Assembly (NCBI RefSeq): GCF_963678635.1
Contig: NC_087066.1
Location: forward strand, 3,410,485 to 3,474,484
Direction of reading: 5' to 3'
DNA length: 64,000 nucleotides
From: Symsagittifera roscoffensis
Taxonomy: Eukaryota > Xenacoelomorpha > Acoela > Convolutidae
Part shown: positions 34,161-46,826 of the stretch, piece after piece
Numbering within the stretch: the stretch's first letter is position 1
Layout: each line of letters starts with the position of its first letter
Made by a program: the position numbers and the translations under genes
Notes under the pieces: model-generated
The model's database searches: none
Told to the model about the DNA's origin: nothing
Seen by the model: the letters and a program-made list of their open reading frames with translations, nothing else

Positions 34161-37130
34161 GTCTTAAGACTTGTTGATGTGTTTTTTTGGCTGAAAGGTT
34201 TCTACTAAGATTTTGTTACCGCTTTGTAAATTTTGCTCCGATGCTAATTCCCGTTCTCTTGTCTCGACATGTTTTGGCTTTAAAACTAGCCTTATTCATT
34301 GTGATAGATCTAGTTTTTCGACATTCTCGTTTATTTTTGATTTTGTGTTGTATCGCCCAATACCGCGCAACCGGATAGTTATTCCAAATATAAATTCAAT
34401 CTAAGTTGAATTGAGACGATATGTTTTGTTTCTTGATTACTTATACTGAGCATAGTTTTCTTCTGCGAAGAAAATGTCGTGCTAAGCCAAGTGGGAAATA
34501 CTTAACTATTTTTTTGTAGTTGATTTTCATAGCAGTTAGCATTAGTAATTTCAAAGCAAGTGCTTTGAATATTGGTGTCTTATGATAATACAGTTGATGC
34601 TTTTTCAATCCTTAAAATGAACCGAAAAAAGCAATTTCCTTCAAACAACAGTTTAATCATAAAGACTTCTTTTCAAAAAAAATGTTTTAAGTTCTCATTG
34701 TTGTTTGTTAAACCAAAGCGAAGTATTTCATTTGAAACGGCAATCGAAACTGAAACTTAAAGGGCGTCGTGCTGGTAATGGCAGTTTTCTTTCCAGTTCA
34801 AAATTATTAAATTTTTTTTTGCAATTCTGACTTTTTTTAGGTCAAGTTAATTGATTTTCCAAACTCTCCCAGAAAACTAAAAAGATCCTTTACTGAATTT
34901 TTTTTAACTTTCAAAAATGTGTTATTTTGTAGCTATTTTTTCGAGAGTTTGACAAAAAAAATGCGTTTTTTGGAATTCAGCTCCACCATCAAAATAAGTA
35001 TAAATTGGCGCCAAAAACTCCTCAAGGAAATTTTTAGGATCTTTCGTAAAATAGTAGCAAGGGGCTGAAATTTCGGAAGATACGGGATTCGAGACCCCCA
35101 CTTCCTTTAATCCGCTACTGATATAAAGTACCATGTAGGGTTCCATGATTCTGGAAGACCTGGAAACACACCTGAATGCATACTTGAGGAGAGGTTTTTT
35201 AAAGAATGGCTTCTTTTCGTTTTCAAACATGTGAAAACAATCTATAGTTGATATTACATGCGAAGATATGAGATGTGTTCAAAAATGTTAGCTTTAGCAT
35301 TTTTGCTCTGAAAGTAAAACGTGTTTAGTTAGTCGAAGCTAAGTAGCGCCCATGCGTCTACGTTAGCTCAGATGGTTATAGGTATAAAAAATGCATTTAA
35401 TTCTAATTAACAGCTTTTCTTTCATATCGTCAAAACATCGAGAGGTTATTGTTACAAAATCATAAAGCACGTCTACTTATAGTTTGTAAAATAGGCAAAA
35501 AGCAGATGAGTTTGTGCCTGATTAACTTGGTCAATAGCATGAAGTTATTATAAAATATGAATAGTAAATAACTAAAGTTACTCAGACTGAACGTATAGAA
35601 ACTTGTACAGATGTTTGCAGTGATAAAATGGCCATATGAGAAAGATGGTTGAATTGTTGAAAAAACAGGTAAAAACAACAAACGCAAAACTGCGGTCCAT
35701 TTTCAGACCATAAAACGTCTTGGCATTCTAGCATCGAGAAACGTGCATTGAAGCTTAATAAATAGCTGAGGTACTCGAATCAAAATTCATAATCAAGTAG
35801 TAAATTACCAGAGATTATTAAAAAGTGCTGCTAGTTTTCAATTGCTGAGTTTTCTCAGCCAGAAAGGCGTTCTTTCAACTTTAGACACAATATCGGACTT
35901 TTTAATCGTCGCAAACTTCATTCACTTTTTATGGTAAAGTAAAAACAATGGTTTATAATTTACACAGTCCCGAAACTTGCCACGAAGTACAGCCATTTTT
36001 ATGCGGCTTCATGTAATAGCCAGCTTTCAGTTTTAGATGATTTTACACAAAGAGTGATCAAAAGTTGAACAAAATTGGCGATTTTTGATTTTGTATTTGG
36101 CAACTGTACCATGTAAAAATGGTAAAAATTGGCAGATATACCGTCGCAAGTTTTCAGGCTTCATCAAAAGTCTGCGTTCATTTTGCTTGATTTTGGTGCG
36201 AGTTAACGTTGATTTTAACTTGTTTCTCAAACGCACCTGTTAAAACTGGTCAGAATCTACCAAAAGTAAGTAATTTCTTCGGCACTCACTTAAACTTTCG
36301 AGCGCTCTCTGCCGATTTCGCCGTGGACTGCCGCAACAACACGCCACAGATTAGTAAGTAAGTTTGCCTTGCACTTTCAGATATGCACTCATATTTGGTG
36401 TTCAAATCTAGTTTTGTTTCTTAAACTTGAATTTACACTGCTTCTGTGGAAATTTCTGCCTCGGTCATGAAGCTAAACCGGTCATTGATTGTTTGAGATA
36501 TAGGCAAACTTAACTTTGGACTCTAACATTTGTAATTTGGTCAATTTCAAACGATGAGGTTTGGAATTTGAACAATAGCTTAAGCTAGCAATGGAATTTA
36601 TACGGTCTAATACATGGTTTCAACTCGATCCAAGCAAGCTTGCAATCAAACAATAATCTGAAAAGCAAACTTTGTATTTCGACAGAAAACAAAACAGGCC
36701 ACCAGAAATCACCAGATATGAGTAATTTTGCAAATTTGCCCCAAACATTCTATTCAAACTCAGCCTCCGTTCATTTCGTTCATTTAGTAGTTAGTTGCAC
36801 ATCAACAAAGTCGCCGAACTAGCTAGTTTGACTTAGATTCACAATTTAACATTCCAAGCTAAAACTAACTATATTATATTCTGCTTGTTTCTTGAATGAA
36901 ACTTTGAATCATAATAATGAAAACCCAGAAAAATAGTAACAAAAATCCGAAATTGCGACGTAAACTTGCCAAGTTTAGGACACGTTTTAGTCGTAAAATG
37001 TGAAAGAGATAAAAATGAAAGTCGGTCGTAAAGTTTGTGACTCAATTGATCTGAAAAGAATTGAGCAGCGTCCGATGCAAATATCAGAGGAGTTTGTTCC
37101 CAATCAGATATTGCACGGACTCTGATCAAT
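34161..37130. other. Gene-free stretch with one tRNA A-box fragment
   Basis: No supportable gene. At 35368-35385 'gttagctcagatggttat' is a good tRNA A box without a matching B box, so probably a SINE remnant. Sequence 34800-35010 is related to 41790-42000. The minus-strand frame 34922-35230 lies mostly in that repeat. Confidence 0.4.
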
Positions 37131-37134
37131 CTCT

Positions 37135-37190
37135 TCGGTTCCTGCCACGAGTCGAACTCACGACCTCAAAGCCGAGAGAAATCTACGGCA
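37135..37190 (-). repeat. tRNA-like B-box fragment
   Basis: On the minus strand, 'ggtcgtgagttcgactcgtggc' has the form of a tRNA T arm and B box. No A box or anticodon arm is convincing, so it is likely a SINE fragment. Confidence 0.35.
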
Positions 37191-40100
37191 TATTGAGAAG
37201 AAATTTCTCAAGCCTGAAAAATTGTGAACAAAAATGTAGTTCATGGACTAATTTTCATTGTTCAGGTGGAAGTATGAAAGACAAGTATAAAAGACCACGC
37301 TATGTTACTAAGAATGAAAGTCAAAAGATAGAAGGGATCTTGTAAATGATTACAATGAACCCAAAGCGCCACGCTCATCCAGGAGTTAAAGGGCAACCAG
37401 ATTTCAGTCAGCCATGATTTGTTTGATGTCCGTATGATATAAAACGAAACCAATAGATAGCTAGATTATGCCGTTTCTTGTAAAGAAGTGGGTGAAATTT
37501 CTTTTTTAAAAAAGCTTCAGGTGTAAAGAGTTTTTTAATGTATCCGGGCTTCAATTTATCCGACTACCTTTTTAATGAAAAAGATTTTTGATCGTTTTTT
37601 TTCTACCCAAAATGAAGTTTGCGTTGGCAAAATTGAGAATACTTCGGAATAAAGTTCGGGGTTTGAAGAAAACTTGGTGTGATACGCAAAATGATTTTAT
37701 GCGCATCTAATTTTTTCTTTTTTATTTTCCAACGAGGCAAGAAATTTTTTCTGTTATTCTTAAAGTTTTTTGTTAAAATATTAAGTTTTCAACAGCATTT
37801 ATTTCTGGTGTGTAAATTTTTCTCACTTTCTGGTGAGAACAAAATTCCGGATTTTACTTGTTCATCAGCTTTTGAGTATACTTTCATCACCTCCGATTTA
37901 TAGCTTTCTACCATTTTTTAAACGGAGTGTGTTCAGTGGAACGCAAAGTGACATAATCAAAAACATGATATTTGAGTTCGATTTTTAAGTGAAAATATAA
38001 TTTTTTCAGTCTGCGTTCCGACAGTAATAAAAAATACTAATTTTAATCCGATAGACAAGCAAAAAATTTGAATGATTTTCAATTCAGGGGTGCTGAGTGT
38101 CAAATATAATGTCCTTTTAATTGATTATAAATCGCATGTTTCAGTCTTCTCTATAAGCTATTAGTTTTATTATTTTTGTTCCGACTATTGAACATGGGGA
38201 GGGCTTTTCGTCTTCAGGTGTTTGTTAGTTCTTTTTTTTTTTCGTTTTCCACGCAAAATCAGGTAGCACGAAAAACATCGGAATGGATTGAGTGATATAT
38301 CAGTTTAATCCTTTCTCCTTTTTAGTCGTAATTCGAACGACAAAAAAAAGTGTTTAGACATTTTTTGTCGAGAAAAATCAGTTTGCAGTTTTGATTTTTA
38401 GTCTAATTTCGAGCAAAGAAAGCGAGCGAGCAGTTTTCGTATTATTTTTATTTTATTATTTATTTTTAATTATTATTTAAAAAAAATTTTGTTCAAATTA
38501 TTAAAATATTCTGCAAAAATTTAAAAAAAAAATTTGAAAATAATTCGGTGAAATTTTCTCTTCACCCAACAAGTAAACACGATCAATTTACAATTTGAAA
38601 AAAAACTGCATTTTTTATTGATTTCTGAATTTTTGTGGTCGGAACTTTATATGCTATTTTCACAGTAATCGGCTATTCTTACATTATATAAAGATTTTTT
38701 TTTGCATCTCTCTTCTCCAAAAGACTAAAAAATTTTACCAAACATCTGAAAAACCTGTAAGAATAAATCAGATGAATAAAAATTAACACAGCCGACCAAA
38801 TTGTCATAATCACAAGAAAATATATCCGGCTCCCGTGCAAGAAGCACCGAATGTTTCAAACACAGCGAATGAAATGAACTGAAAAAATTCGAATTTTGGA
38901 AAAAAAATTTACTAACATGAAAAAAGTTTCTCAACTTTTCTCACTGTTTTGCCGACTTTGATATTTTTTTCTCATTAAAAACGAATAGGTAAATTAAAAA
39001 TTGCAAACATTTGAGACAACATTAGCTGATGTACAAAGGGCATTAGATTTGAGATGATGGTTCAGGTTCACACGTAAACTTCGTTTTCTTTAGTCTGAAA
39101 AAAAAACAGTTTTTCAAAAAGTAAACTATATGATTTGATTTTTCTGCAGTTTGACTCTTTTTGCAAACCCAATAACTTTAGTCAGAAGGCTCAGTAAAAG
39201 TGAACGGCAACCGAGTTTTCTTATTCATTTTTCAATAAGTCCTCAAAATAAAATGAATAAAATATGAACATAAAATATGAACATTCGTAAAATATGAGCA
39301 TTCATAAAATACGAACATTTAGAACCACTCCGTCAAAAAGTCGAAGATATGCAAGTTGGTTTACCAACTTTTTTCATTACAAGAAAAACAGTAAAAAATG
39401 TAAAATATAATGAATAAATGAATTTGAAAAACTAATTTAGAAAAAAATCTAAGATGACTGCTCAGGCTCTACGCAGTTTTTCGTTTGAGGTTTCCTTTTG
39501 TTTCTGTTCGACCTCAACTTCTCAATTCTAGTTCCCAAACTGTTCTGAAGCGTCCTGCCTTTGGTACTACTTCACAAGAACCATTTTCGATCCTGCACCA
39601 CCCTTAAATGTTTTCTGAAGGGGCTTTGCGCTGTGAAAAATCTACCAAAAGTGCTCAATAACGGCATTTTCCCCAAACAACCGCCTACAGTGCAAAACAT
39701 TTGCCAATTAATTTCATTCTGGGTCTTCGGGAGAAATCAAAAAAAAGTTGAAATAGCCGACCTAAAAAACCGATAAGTCCAAAGGACAGTTTTGAATAAG
39801 TTTGCAGAGATATAAACCATGCTTGCACCTATAAAATAATTTTTCAACAATTTATTTCTTGCTAGTGTTTGAATTCTCTTTTTGTCCTTAGAGAAATTAC
39901 ACGCAGCCATGACTAAAAAACTTGCTTTGTTAGGTAAGCATATTTTTAAACTGTATCAAAATACATACGAATGGAAATTCAGTTTTGTAGTTTGCGTTCG
40001 CAAATGATTAAAGTGCTTAAGTAACTATTCTCAAGAGGGAACGGAAGGTATTTTTGAAAATAAATGAAAAGTGAATTAAAAACTTTATCTTCAGCCTGGT

Positions 40101-43040
40101 ATTAGACACCATTCATTTTTTTTCATTAAAATACTCCTTTCAGGCAGTTTTTTTTGGAAAAGTCCCATTATGTCTATTTTTTTGGAGGCAATTAGAACTG
40201 AAAAAATGAAAACGAGTAGAATAAAGATAAAAATTACCTTGCACCGACTATCAAAGAAAGTGAAGGAACATTGGTGCTCGTTGTGTTTTTCTCCAGACAA
40301 ATGTCTAGCACTTTTTAACTGGAATGATGTTTCACCTGTGATAATCTTTCTCAAAGTTTTTTTGAATTGACATTGGGGATCTAGCTGAACAATCTACCCC
40401 TTGCAAAAATTGATTCTTAGTAGATTTTTGACCAATCGGACAGCAACAATTTCTCAAAAAAAGTTCGTGCTTTTCAATGATTTTATTTTTTTAAAAATAG
40501 AGATTCTTTAATAGATACTACTTGGGGAAGAATGTCGGGTAGATCCACAATCGGAATCAGTTCGATACTATCATTCAAGTTTTTGTGCGATATAATTAGC
40601 CCGATTAAAACGTAAGCGACAAGTTAAATCATTCCATACTGAACTGAAATAGACATTTTTTCTCTTTATAAAGTTAACAGAAGCAAATCATTTCACTTTA
40701 TACTTAACATAGCGCCTAAGGGATAATTATAGCATCCTTCAAAAAGGAAGCAAAAAAATTGAAAAAAAAAATCTTTTTTTTGAACATCTAAAAAAATTTT
40801 CGACGTTTTAGGCAGTGGGAATTTTCCAGACTTCCACTGAAACAATTAGTCTTCTGGTAAAACTGCAACTCGTATTAACCGGACAGAAGGTTGAGAAGTG
40901 AAAACTTTGTCTGCATTTTTCGCAAATTGTGTTGAAACTTGAAAAAAAAATTTTTTTTCGATAGTATATCGGAATTGCGAGAAAAAATATCAATCAATCC
41001 TTTATGTGAAGGGAAATTCAAAACTGCGTAATAATTTGGGATAATATTTTTTTTGCAAAATGAATTGCTAATCGTAATTTTGCCGAACAGCATTTGTTTC
41101 GTGAAGCGACAACTCGAAAGGCAGTTGTTTGTTTTCTATAGCGACTCATTTTCGCCAAGCTCATTTGATTATCTCTGAGAAAAAGATCAAGCATGTAAAC
41201 TGCCCGTATTTCAGGTCAAAGCCCTGATTATTTCGACTGCACTTTAAGGCCTATTTCAAAAAAAGGTGATTGAAAAAATGACAAAATAAATGAAGCTAAA
41301 ATTTTTTTGAAAAAAAAAATTTTTTCTTTAATTTATCCCCTAGCACGCTAATATAAATTTCGAACGAAAAAATTCAGCGTCAGGTGTATTAATAATAGGA
41401 CCAAAAAACTTACCTCAAATCAAATTAGAACGCAATAATCCACCGCTTACGGTGTTATAGAAACTCAATAAATTGTTCGATAATTATCTCAAATTTGTAA
41501 AGTTAGCTACTTTGAACCCCATATCTTTAAAAAATGATCGTAGTGGAAAAATTGTTTTCCATATTTGATCTCCAGACAACAAGATTTTTCAAATTATATA
41601 AAGTTTTCCGCCAAAAGTCACATTTCCGTCCCAGTTAAATAGTCGGAAATTGACTAAAAAAACAATCAAAGCTTAAATATGCGAGAAAGTTGGAATACTA
41701 AGACTAATTAAACATCATGGTCAATCCCTGAAGTTTCTGTCGGCCACATAATTGGCATCAAATAGTTGTTGCTAAACAAAAAATTATCTTTTTTAGGTCG
41801 ACCAATTTGATTTTCCAAGCTCTCTCAAAGTACAAAAAAGACCTTGGTTTGGCCAAATTTTCTGCGCCGCAAGCAAAAGTTTGAAAAAACATGCAAAAAA
41901 AAGCGTTTTTAGGCACTTTTTGGTATTTTTTGACCAAAAGATTGCGTTTTTTCGGAGCGCGCTCCCCCTTTAAAATTAGTATATATTAGCGCCGAAAACG
42001 TATATATTAGCGCCGAAAACTGCTTAGCGCCGAAAACGCAAAGCAGTTCCAGCATGCAAAGAGCAAGTTGACGGATGACATGCGACTATCATTTTTCTTC
42101 TTATAGACAATATATTCGCCCTTTATCCACTACTTTGTAGCAATTTAGATAGTTTCTGACGAGATCTGAAAGCCAGTTGGAGGTTTCAAATCGAAAAAAA
42201 AAATTAAATGAATTAGCTTGTGAAAAAAATTCATTTGGATGTTAAATTATTTGCATAAATAATCAGTATTAAGTGCTGGTTGAACATTTGAATGCGAGAT
42301 GCACAAATTTTTACAAAATATCATCACATCAGCTAAAAATTATATATATTCGTTTTTATGGAAAAATTCTTGCTCAATGTTTTTAGTGAAGATAGTTTAT
42401 GCGAGTTATAGTTCACTCTTTCCTGTGTCCTTTTACTCTCTTTGCTCAATTGGGTTTCCCAGATTTCAAAATCACGTTGCTAATCAAATATCAATATGAA
42501 TAGATCACAAATCGGAGCTAATATTAGTGAATAAGTTTATTGATGTGTTTAACAAACATGTTAATGGTTTCTTGTAACGGAACCCTCCTTTTGCTATGGT
42601 GGTGTGGTAACTATAACTGGTTTCGTTACTTTCATGTGACTAAGTTTTTACCGTTATTTTCAAATTAATACAAGTTCGGCTCCTTTTTTCATTTTGTCGG
42701 CCGAAAACAATTGTCTGCAAAAGATATATCTGCTAAATTTCCTAATTCATTTTTATAGGTCTCTTTCATATGACACGTGAATGGGTTGAGTAGTTCGAAC
42801 AGTTTCTTTGTATTAGTCAGTATCCTCTGATTTCTGCTCTCCTGGCCGATCTTCTTTCGGCTAAGTGAGACAGGGAGTGAAATGGAACTACTGCACTGAA
42901 TCTGTTCCCATTGCCGATCCAACGATAACCACAACGATGACCCTAAACTTTGTTTTATTCAGACCATTTCCAGGAACATCTACACAAAGAGGATTTATTT
43001 AATTAAATAATTAAATAATTAATTTTTATAAATGTCATAT
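37191..43040. other. Long gene-free, repeat-bearing stretch
   Basis: No frame shows a known domain. Visible repeats: a diverged copy of the 1196-1320 repeat at 38285-38420, a 17-bp-type tandem repeat (taaaatatgaacattc) at 39250-39325, and a copy of the 34800-35010 repeat at 41790-42000 that ends in three close 'gcgccgaaaac' units (41990-42040). A segment at 41195-41260 is related to 49315-49385. Otherwise this is AT-rich DNA. Confidence 0.4.
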
Positions 43041-43044
43041 TTAG

Positions 43045-43150
43045 TTTAGTCGCATAATTTTTCCACTATCATTGCCATGGCATGGGATCGAACACTTGAT
43101 CTGACGATCTAAAAGGGAGCGCTATAATTGTCCCGTAGGAGCTGAGCTAT
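43045..43150 (-). repeat. tRNA-Lys-like SINE head
   Basis: On the minus strand the A box is 'atagctcagctcctacggg', an anticodon-like 'cccttttagatcg' (TTT) follows, and the B box is 'gtgttcgatccc'. It resembles tRNA-Lys but has extra bases between the boxes and no closed acceptor stem. A tRNA-derived retroposon is the best reading. Confidence 0.5.
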
Positions 43151-43162
43151 TCGAATGCAGAT

Positions 43163-43456
43163 ATGTCTTCTTTAATTACTCAAATAAATGATTGCTTTGC
43201 CCTAAATTTCATCTTATTCCTTGAAATGGACCAAGCGAACAATTCCCCCCTAAATCAATTTAGGGAGGAGATGGGTCACTTGATTGAAAGTGATATTTTT
43301 TTCAGCCAATCAGGTTTGAGCATATTAAATACAGGTGATTGGCCCCAGATTAAATGCAGGAATATTGTGCACATGACCCCAGAAATAAAGAAAAGAAGTC
43401 TTCGTAGAAATAAAGATGTCTTCATTCAATCGTCCTTTCAAAATAATAGCAAGTGA
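43163..43456 (+). CDS. Open frame, 97 codons, doubtful
   Basis: The translation has balanced composition (PLNQFREEMGHLIESDIFF) and no T-run bias, unlike nearby frames. It lacks known motifs, lies directly beside a SINE head, and contains a short inverted repeat (ccctaaat / atttaggg). It is probably part of a repeat body and is listed only because of its composition. Confidence 0.15.
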   Translation: MSSLITQINDCFALNFILFLEMDQANNSPLNQFREEMGHLIESDIFFSQSGLSILNTGDWPQIKCRNIVHMTPEIKKRSLRRNKDVFIQSSFQNNSK

Positions 43457-43812
43457 CAAAGGAGTAACAAAATCCTCAACACATTGGAGAAGGTAGAAGC
43501 CTCTTTTAAACCTAATGTTTATTGGTGCCAGAGGCACAATTGAAAAACTTCACATTCCCCAGCCCTAAAATTTTGCCATAAAATCCAATAAATGCAATAA
43601 ATGCAAAAAAAGGTAGTAAAATGCCATAAAAGAAGGGCGGAGCCTCCAACTCTTAAAATGACTACTGGAAATTATGGGATATAATGACCTGTTTGTGTTA
43701 TATTAACATCCAGCACAACGTACCAGATGAAAGTTACAAGAAAACCCCTGATCTCTGTCGGACGGCAACCGCCTCCGGTAAAAAAAATCAGAAATGAGAT
43801 GATAGTTATAAA

Positions 43813-44190
43813 ATGATTGTCATAAATTAATAACAAAGAGGGAACTTGGTTATTGATGGGATCGAATCCCTGAAGAGGGTGTCCGAAACTCTACCCTAAA
43901 TCCGCGCCTGAACTGTCGTATCAGTAGGCGGAAACCAGCAAACAGATTTTTCAAGCAAAATTTTGCCACTGCGTAAATTCATAAAATGAAAACAGAGATT
44001 TGAACAATCTGACAAAGTGTTAACTCAAAAACTATATTTAAAGCAAAATGTTAAACAACAACTCGAGCCACGAGTCCGCTAATTTCAACGTAATATAGTT
44101 GCTCAGAAACCAATTTCTTCAACTCTCCAAATCCGAAATTGTTGTTGCGGCTCTTTTCCAGTTTCCCATCCCCTCGTAAAATTACAAAAA
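43813..44190 (+). repeat. Left arm of a large inverted repeat
   Basis: This segment matches, in reverse complement, 46528-46826 and then 48187-48275. The left-hand part reads 'gattgtcataaattaataac', 'gatcgaatccctgaag' and 'gtgtccgaaact'. The right-hand part reads 'ctaaatccgcgcctgaactg', 'cagatttttcaag', 'tttgccactgcgtaaatt' and 'cggctcttttccagtttccc'. Similarity is about 80% by eye. Confidence 0.8.
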
Positions 44191-44279
44191 CAATCTGTTC
44201 AAACACTGCTTACACTAGGTATTATGAAAATGTATGGAATCGGGTTTTGTTATTATTTTATTATTCTAATTTTTTTTTG

Positions 44280-45210
44280 AGACGCTTTGGAAAAATTTTT
44301 CACTTCTTTCAAAATTTTAGTTTTTCTGAAAAACTACTCAACTGATTTCGAAAAAAGTGGTACCAATGGGAAGTCAGCCCACTACACTGTGTGCCTGCAT
44401 AATCACCTAGTCTCCCACTTTCTACAGCGTTCGGAAAAGAGTGTGGGGGTAACTTTTGACCCATTTTTTTTGGATTTTTAACATTTGCTCAAAAACTACA
44501 CTCCCAAATCTGACATCTTGATTTCAATCCGAAGGAAGCACTAAGAGAAGCTCCCCTGCATCAGCGGCTACGCCCAAAAATTTTCACAGGAGAAGTTAAG
44601 GCCCTCAGAGAAGTCAATTTTTCGATTTTGACCGTTTTTGAAACTTTTTGACTTTTCTCGAAAACCACCCCCTCAAATCTAAGATTTTGGTTTCAATGAG
44701 TAGAATGGGTTATGGGAAGTTCCCCCGCCTGCTTAAGTTTTCACGCTCATTTTTTTTAAAACGAAAAGTTTAATCTTTAGAAAATTCGAATTTTTGATTT
44801 TTTGTTCTTTTTTTTTGTAACTTTTTGAATTTTCTCGGAAACAACCCTCCCAAATCAGAAAATTTGGTTTCAATGGGTAGAAAAATTTGTGATGAGATCT
44901 TCTGAATAAGCAGTAACGCCCAGTTTGTTTTTGTACAAAAATTAGGGCTCTCGGAAAAATTAATTTCATCGATTTTCTACCGTTTTTATAAGCTTTTTGA
45001 CTTTTCTCAAAACCTCCCAAATTTTATATTTTGGTTTTAATGAAAAAAGGGTTATGCGAAACTCCTGTGTAAGCGCTCACGTCCAAAGTTTCTAACAAAA
45101 AATTTATGGCCTTTAGAAAAATCAGAATTTTTTGATTTCTAGTCCTTTTTTTGAAACTTTTTTACTCTTCTCGAGAACGACTGGATCTGATATCAAGGGT
45201 TTGACCGATG
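44280..45210. repeat. Degenerate ~165-bp tandem repeat, array 3
   Basis: The landmark 'ttttctcgaaaac.a.cctc.caaatct.a.at' recurs at about 44320, 44485, 44652, 44829, 45000 and 45168, a period near 168 bp. Unit text is shared with arrays 1 and 2. This array lies between the arms of the large inverted repeat. Confidence 0.75.
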
Positions 45211-46527
45211 CAACAGGTTGTGGAAGAGCTCTCTGTACAAAAAGCTAGACTTAAAAACTTGTATAAAAAAATTAATGTCTATCAAAATTAAGCATTTATG
45301 TCTATAAATTAAGCATATGTCTAGCAAAATTAAGCAACAATTAAGGTTTTGGATGAGCGCAATTTAAAAGTTTTTGAAATTAACTATTTCATCCCGCATC
45401 AGTACAACAAAGTCAAAAACTATGAAACAGGTACCTTCCGCTTTAGCATGGCCTCTAGTATTCAGTTTCAGAACAAAATTAAAGGGTGGTACACGGGTTA
45501 TAGATCACTCTTTCCTGGTTCCAGTTTCTGTGTTTAACTTTTGTCAACGTATTCCAAATGACATACAAATTGCAACGTGGATGCACTATCCAATTACGAC
45601 TTTTTTATTTTCCTACAACCACCTCGTAAAATCATTGGTCTTACTGTAAAATTGATATTTATGTACAAAAAATGGCACGTGGTGGGAAAACGGTCAAGGA
45701 ACCCATTGTAGATTATTTCATATTAGTCCATTATGTGCATATTTCCTGGTCTCAATTTCCTCTACTTCCGAAACCATTTAGGAATCTTTGTGCTAAGCTT
45801 TGTTGACTCACAGTTTGTCGAGCGGGAATAGCATCACTAAAAATAACTAGCATCTTAAATAGGTAAAAATAACTAGGTAAAAATAACTGGCGACACGTCG
45901 ATAAATCAAATTTAGTTGAAATACGAGAATTAAAACTAAAATAGATAAATTAGGTCTGTTTTGAATTCTCAGCTCCGAAAAAATATTGGAAGCATCCTTC
46001 TCCAGTTTTCAAAATGAGATGTTAGTAGAGGTCTAATTACCCTTTGGAGGGGAGGGGTGATCATGATTAATCCAAGTTATTAGATTCCAAATTATAGCCC
46101 CGTGTTCTTTTGCTTGAGATTTCTATGCCATCTACGAACTTCCATTTGCTTAAGTTTTAGATGATTTTTGGGAAATATGCTGAGAAAATGCAACATACCG
46201 CCAACAGACATTCAATTGAAGAAAAAACAGTAACAGAAGAACCAAATCAGTCTTCATTGCTCACAAAACTTCAAGGGATGTGGTAATCCTAAGTTTCAGT
46301 TAATTAGACGATGAGTAAAAAAAAAAATTACGTGATGCAACAACGGCTCTTTTCCAGTCCCCCCTTTTGATTTGTTCTAAAATTCAATGTATGAAAGTAT
46401 ATTTGGAACGACTTTGCATGTTTTAAATTGCATTGCAACGTATCAGCGTGAACAGGTGTAAAATTTTTTACAACAATTCTCACTTGCAAACTGCCGAGTA
46501 AATAATTTTTGAGCAGCTTATTTGCAA
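45211..46527. other. Loop side of the inverted repeat, no gene
   Basis: No gene is supported. A partial direct copy of the arm sequence ('aacggctcttttccagtccc', then 'aaaattcaatgtatgaaa') lies at 46330-46410. Open frames at 45349-45649 have no motif. Confidence 0.4.
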
Positions 46528-46826
46528 TTTTACGAGGGGGTGGGAAACTGGAAAAGAGCCGCTACAAAAAAAGCGGAATTAGAGAGTTGAAGAAATTAGT
46601 TTCCTGGGCTATTAAAAAAACTTGGAAATTAGCGGTCTCGCTGCTCGAGTTGTTATTTCACTTTTTGCTTTAGTTGTAGCTATTGAGTTAACATTTTGCA
46701 GATTGTTCATTTATCTGTTTTCAGTTTTTTAATTTACGCAGTGGCAAATTTTGGCTTGAAAAATCTGTATGCTGGTTTCTGCATTACTGATACGACAGCT
46801 CATTCAGGGGCGGATTTAGGTTAATA
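46528..46826 (-). repeat. Right arm, inner part, of the large inverted repeat
   Basis: Reverse complement of 43890-44190, including 'cagatttttcaag', 'tttgccactgcgtaaatt' and 'cggctcttttccagtttccc'. The string 'caggggcggatttagg' at 46804 resembles hAT-type terminal sequences, but no full element could be bounded. Confidence 0.8.

Noticed and set aside
46804-46826. hAT-type terminal 'caggggcggatttagg'
   Set aside because: The string occurs inside the inverted-repeat arm and in altered form in the other arm, but no second end or target duplication could be found to define an element.
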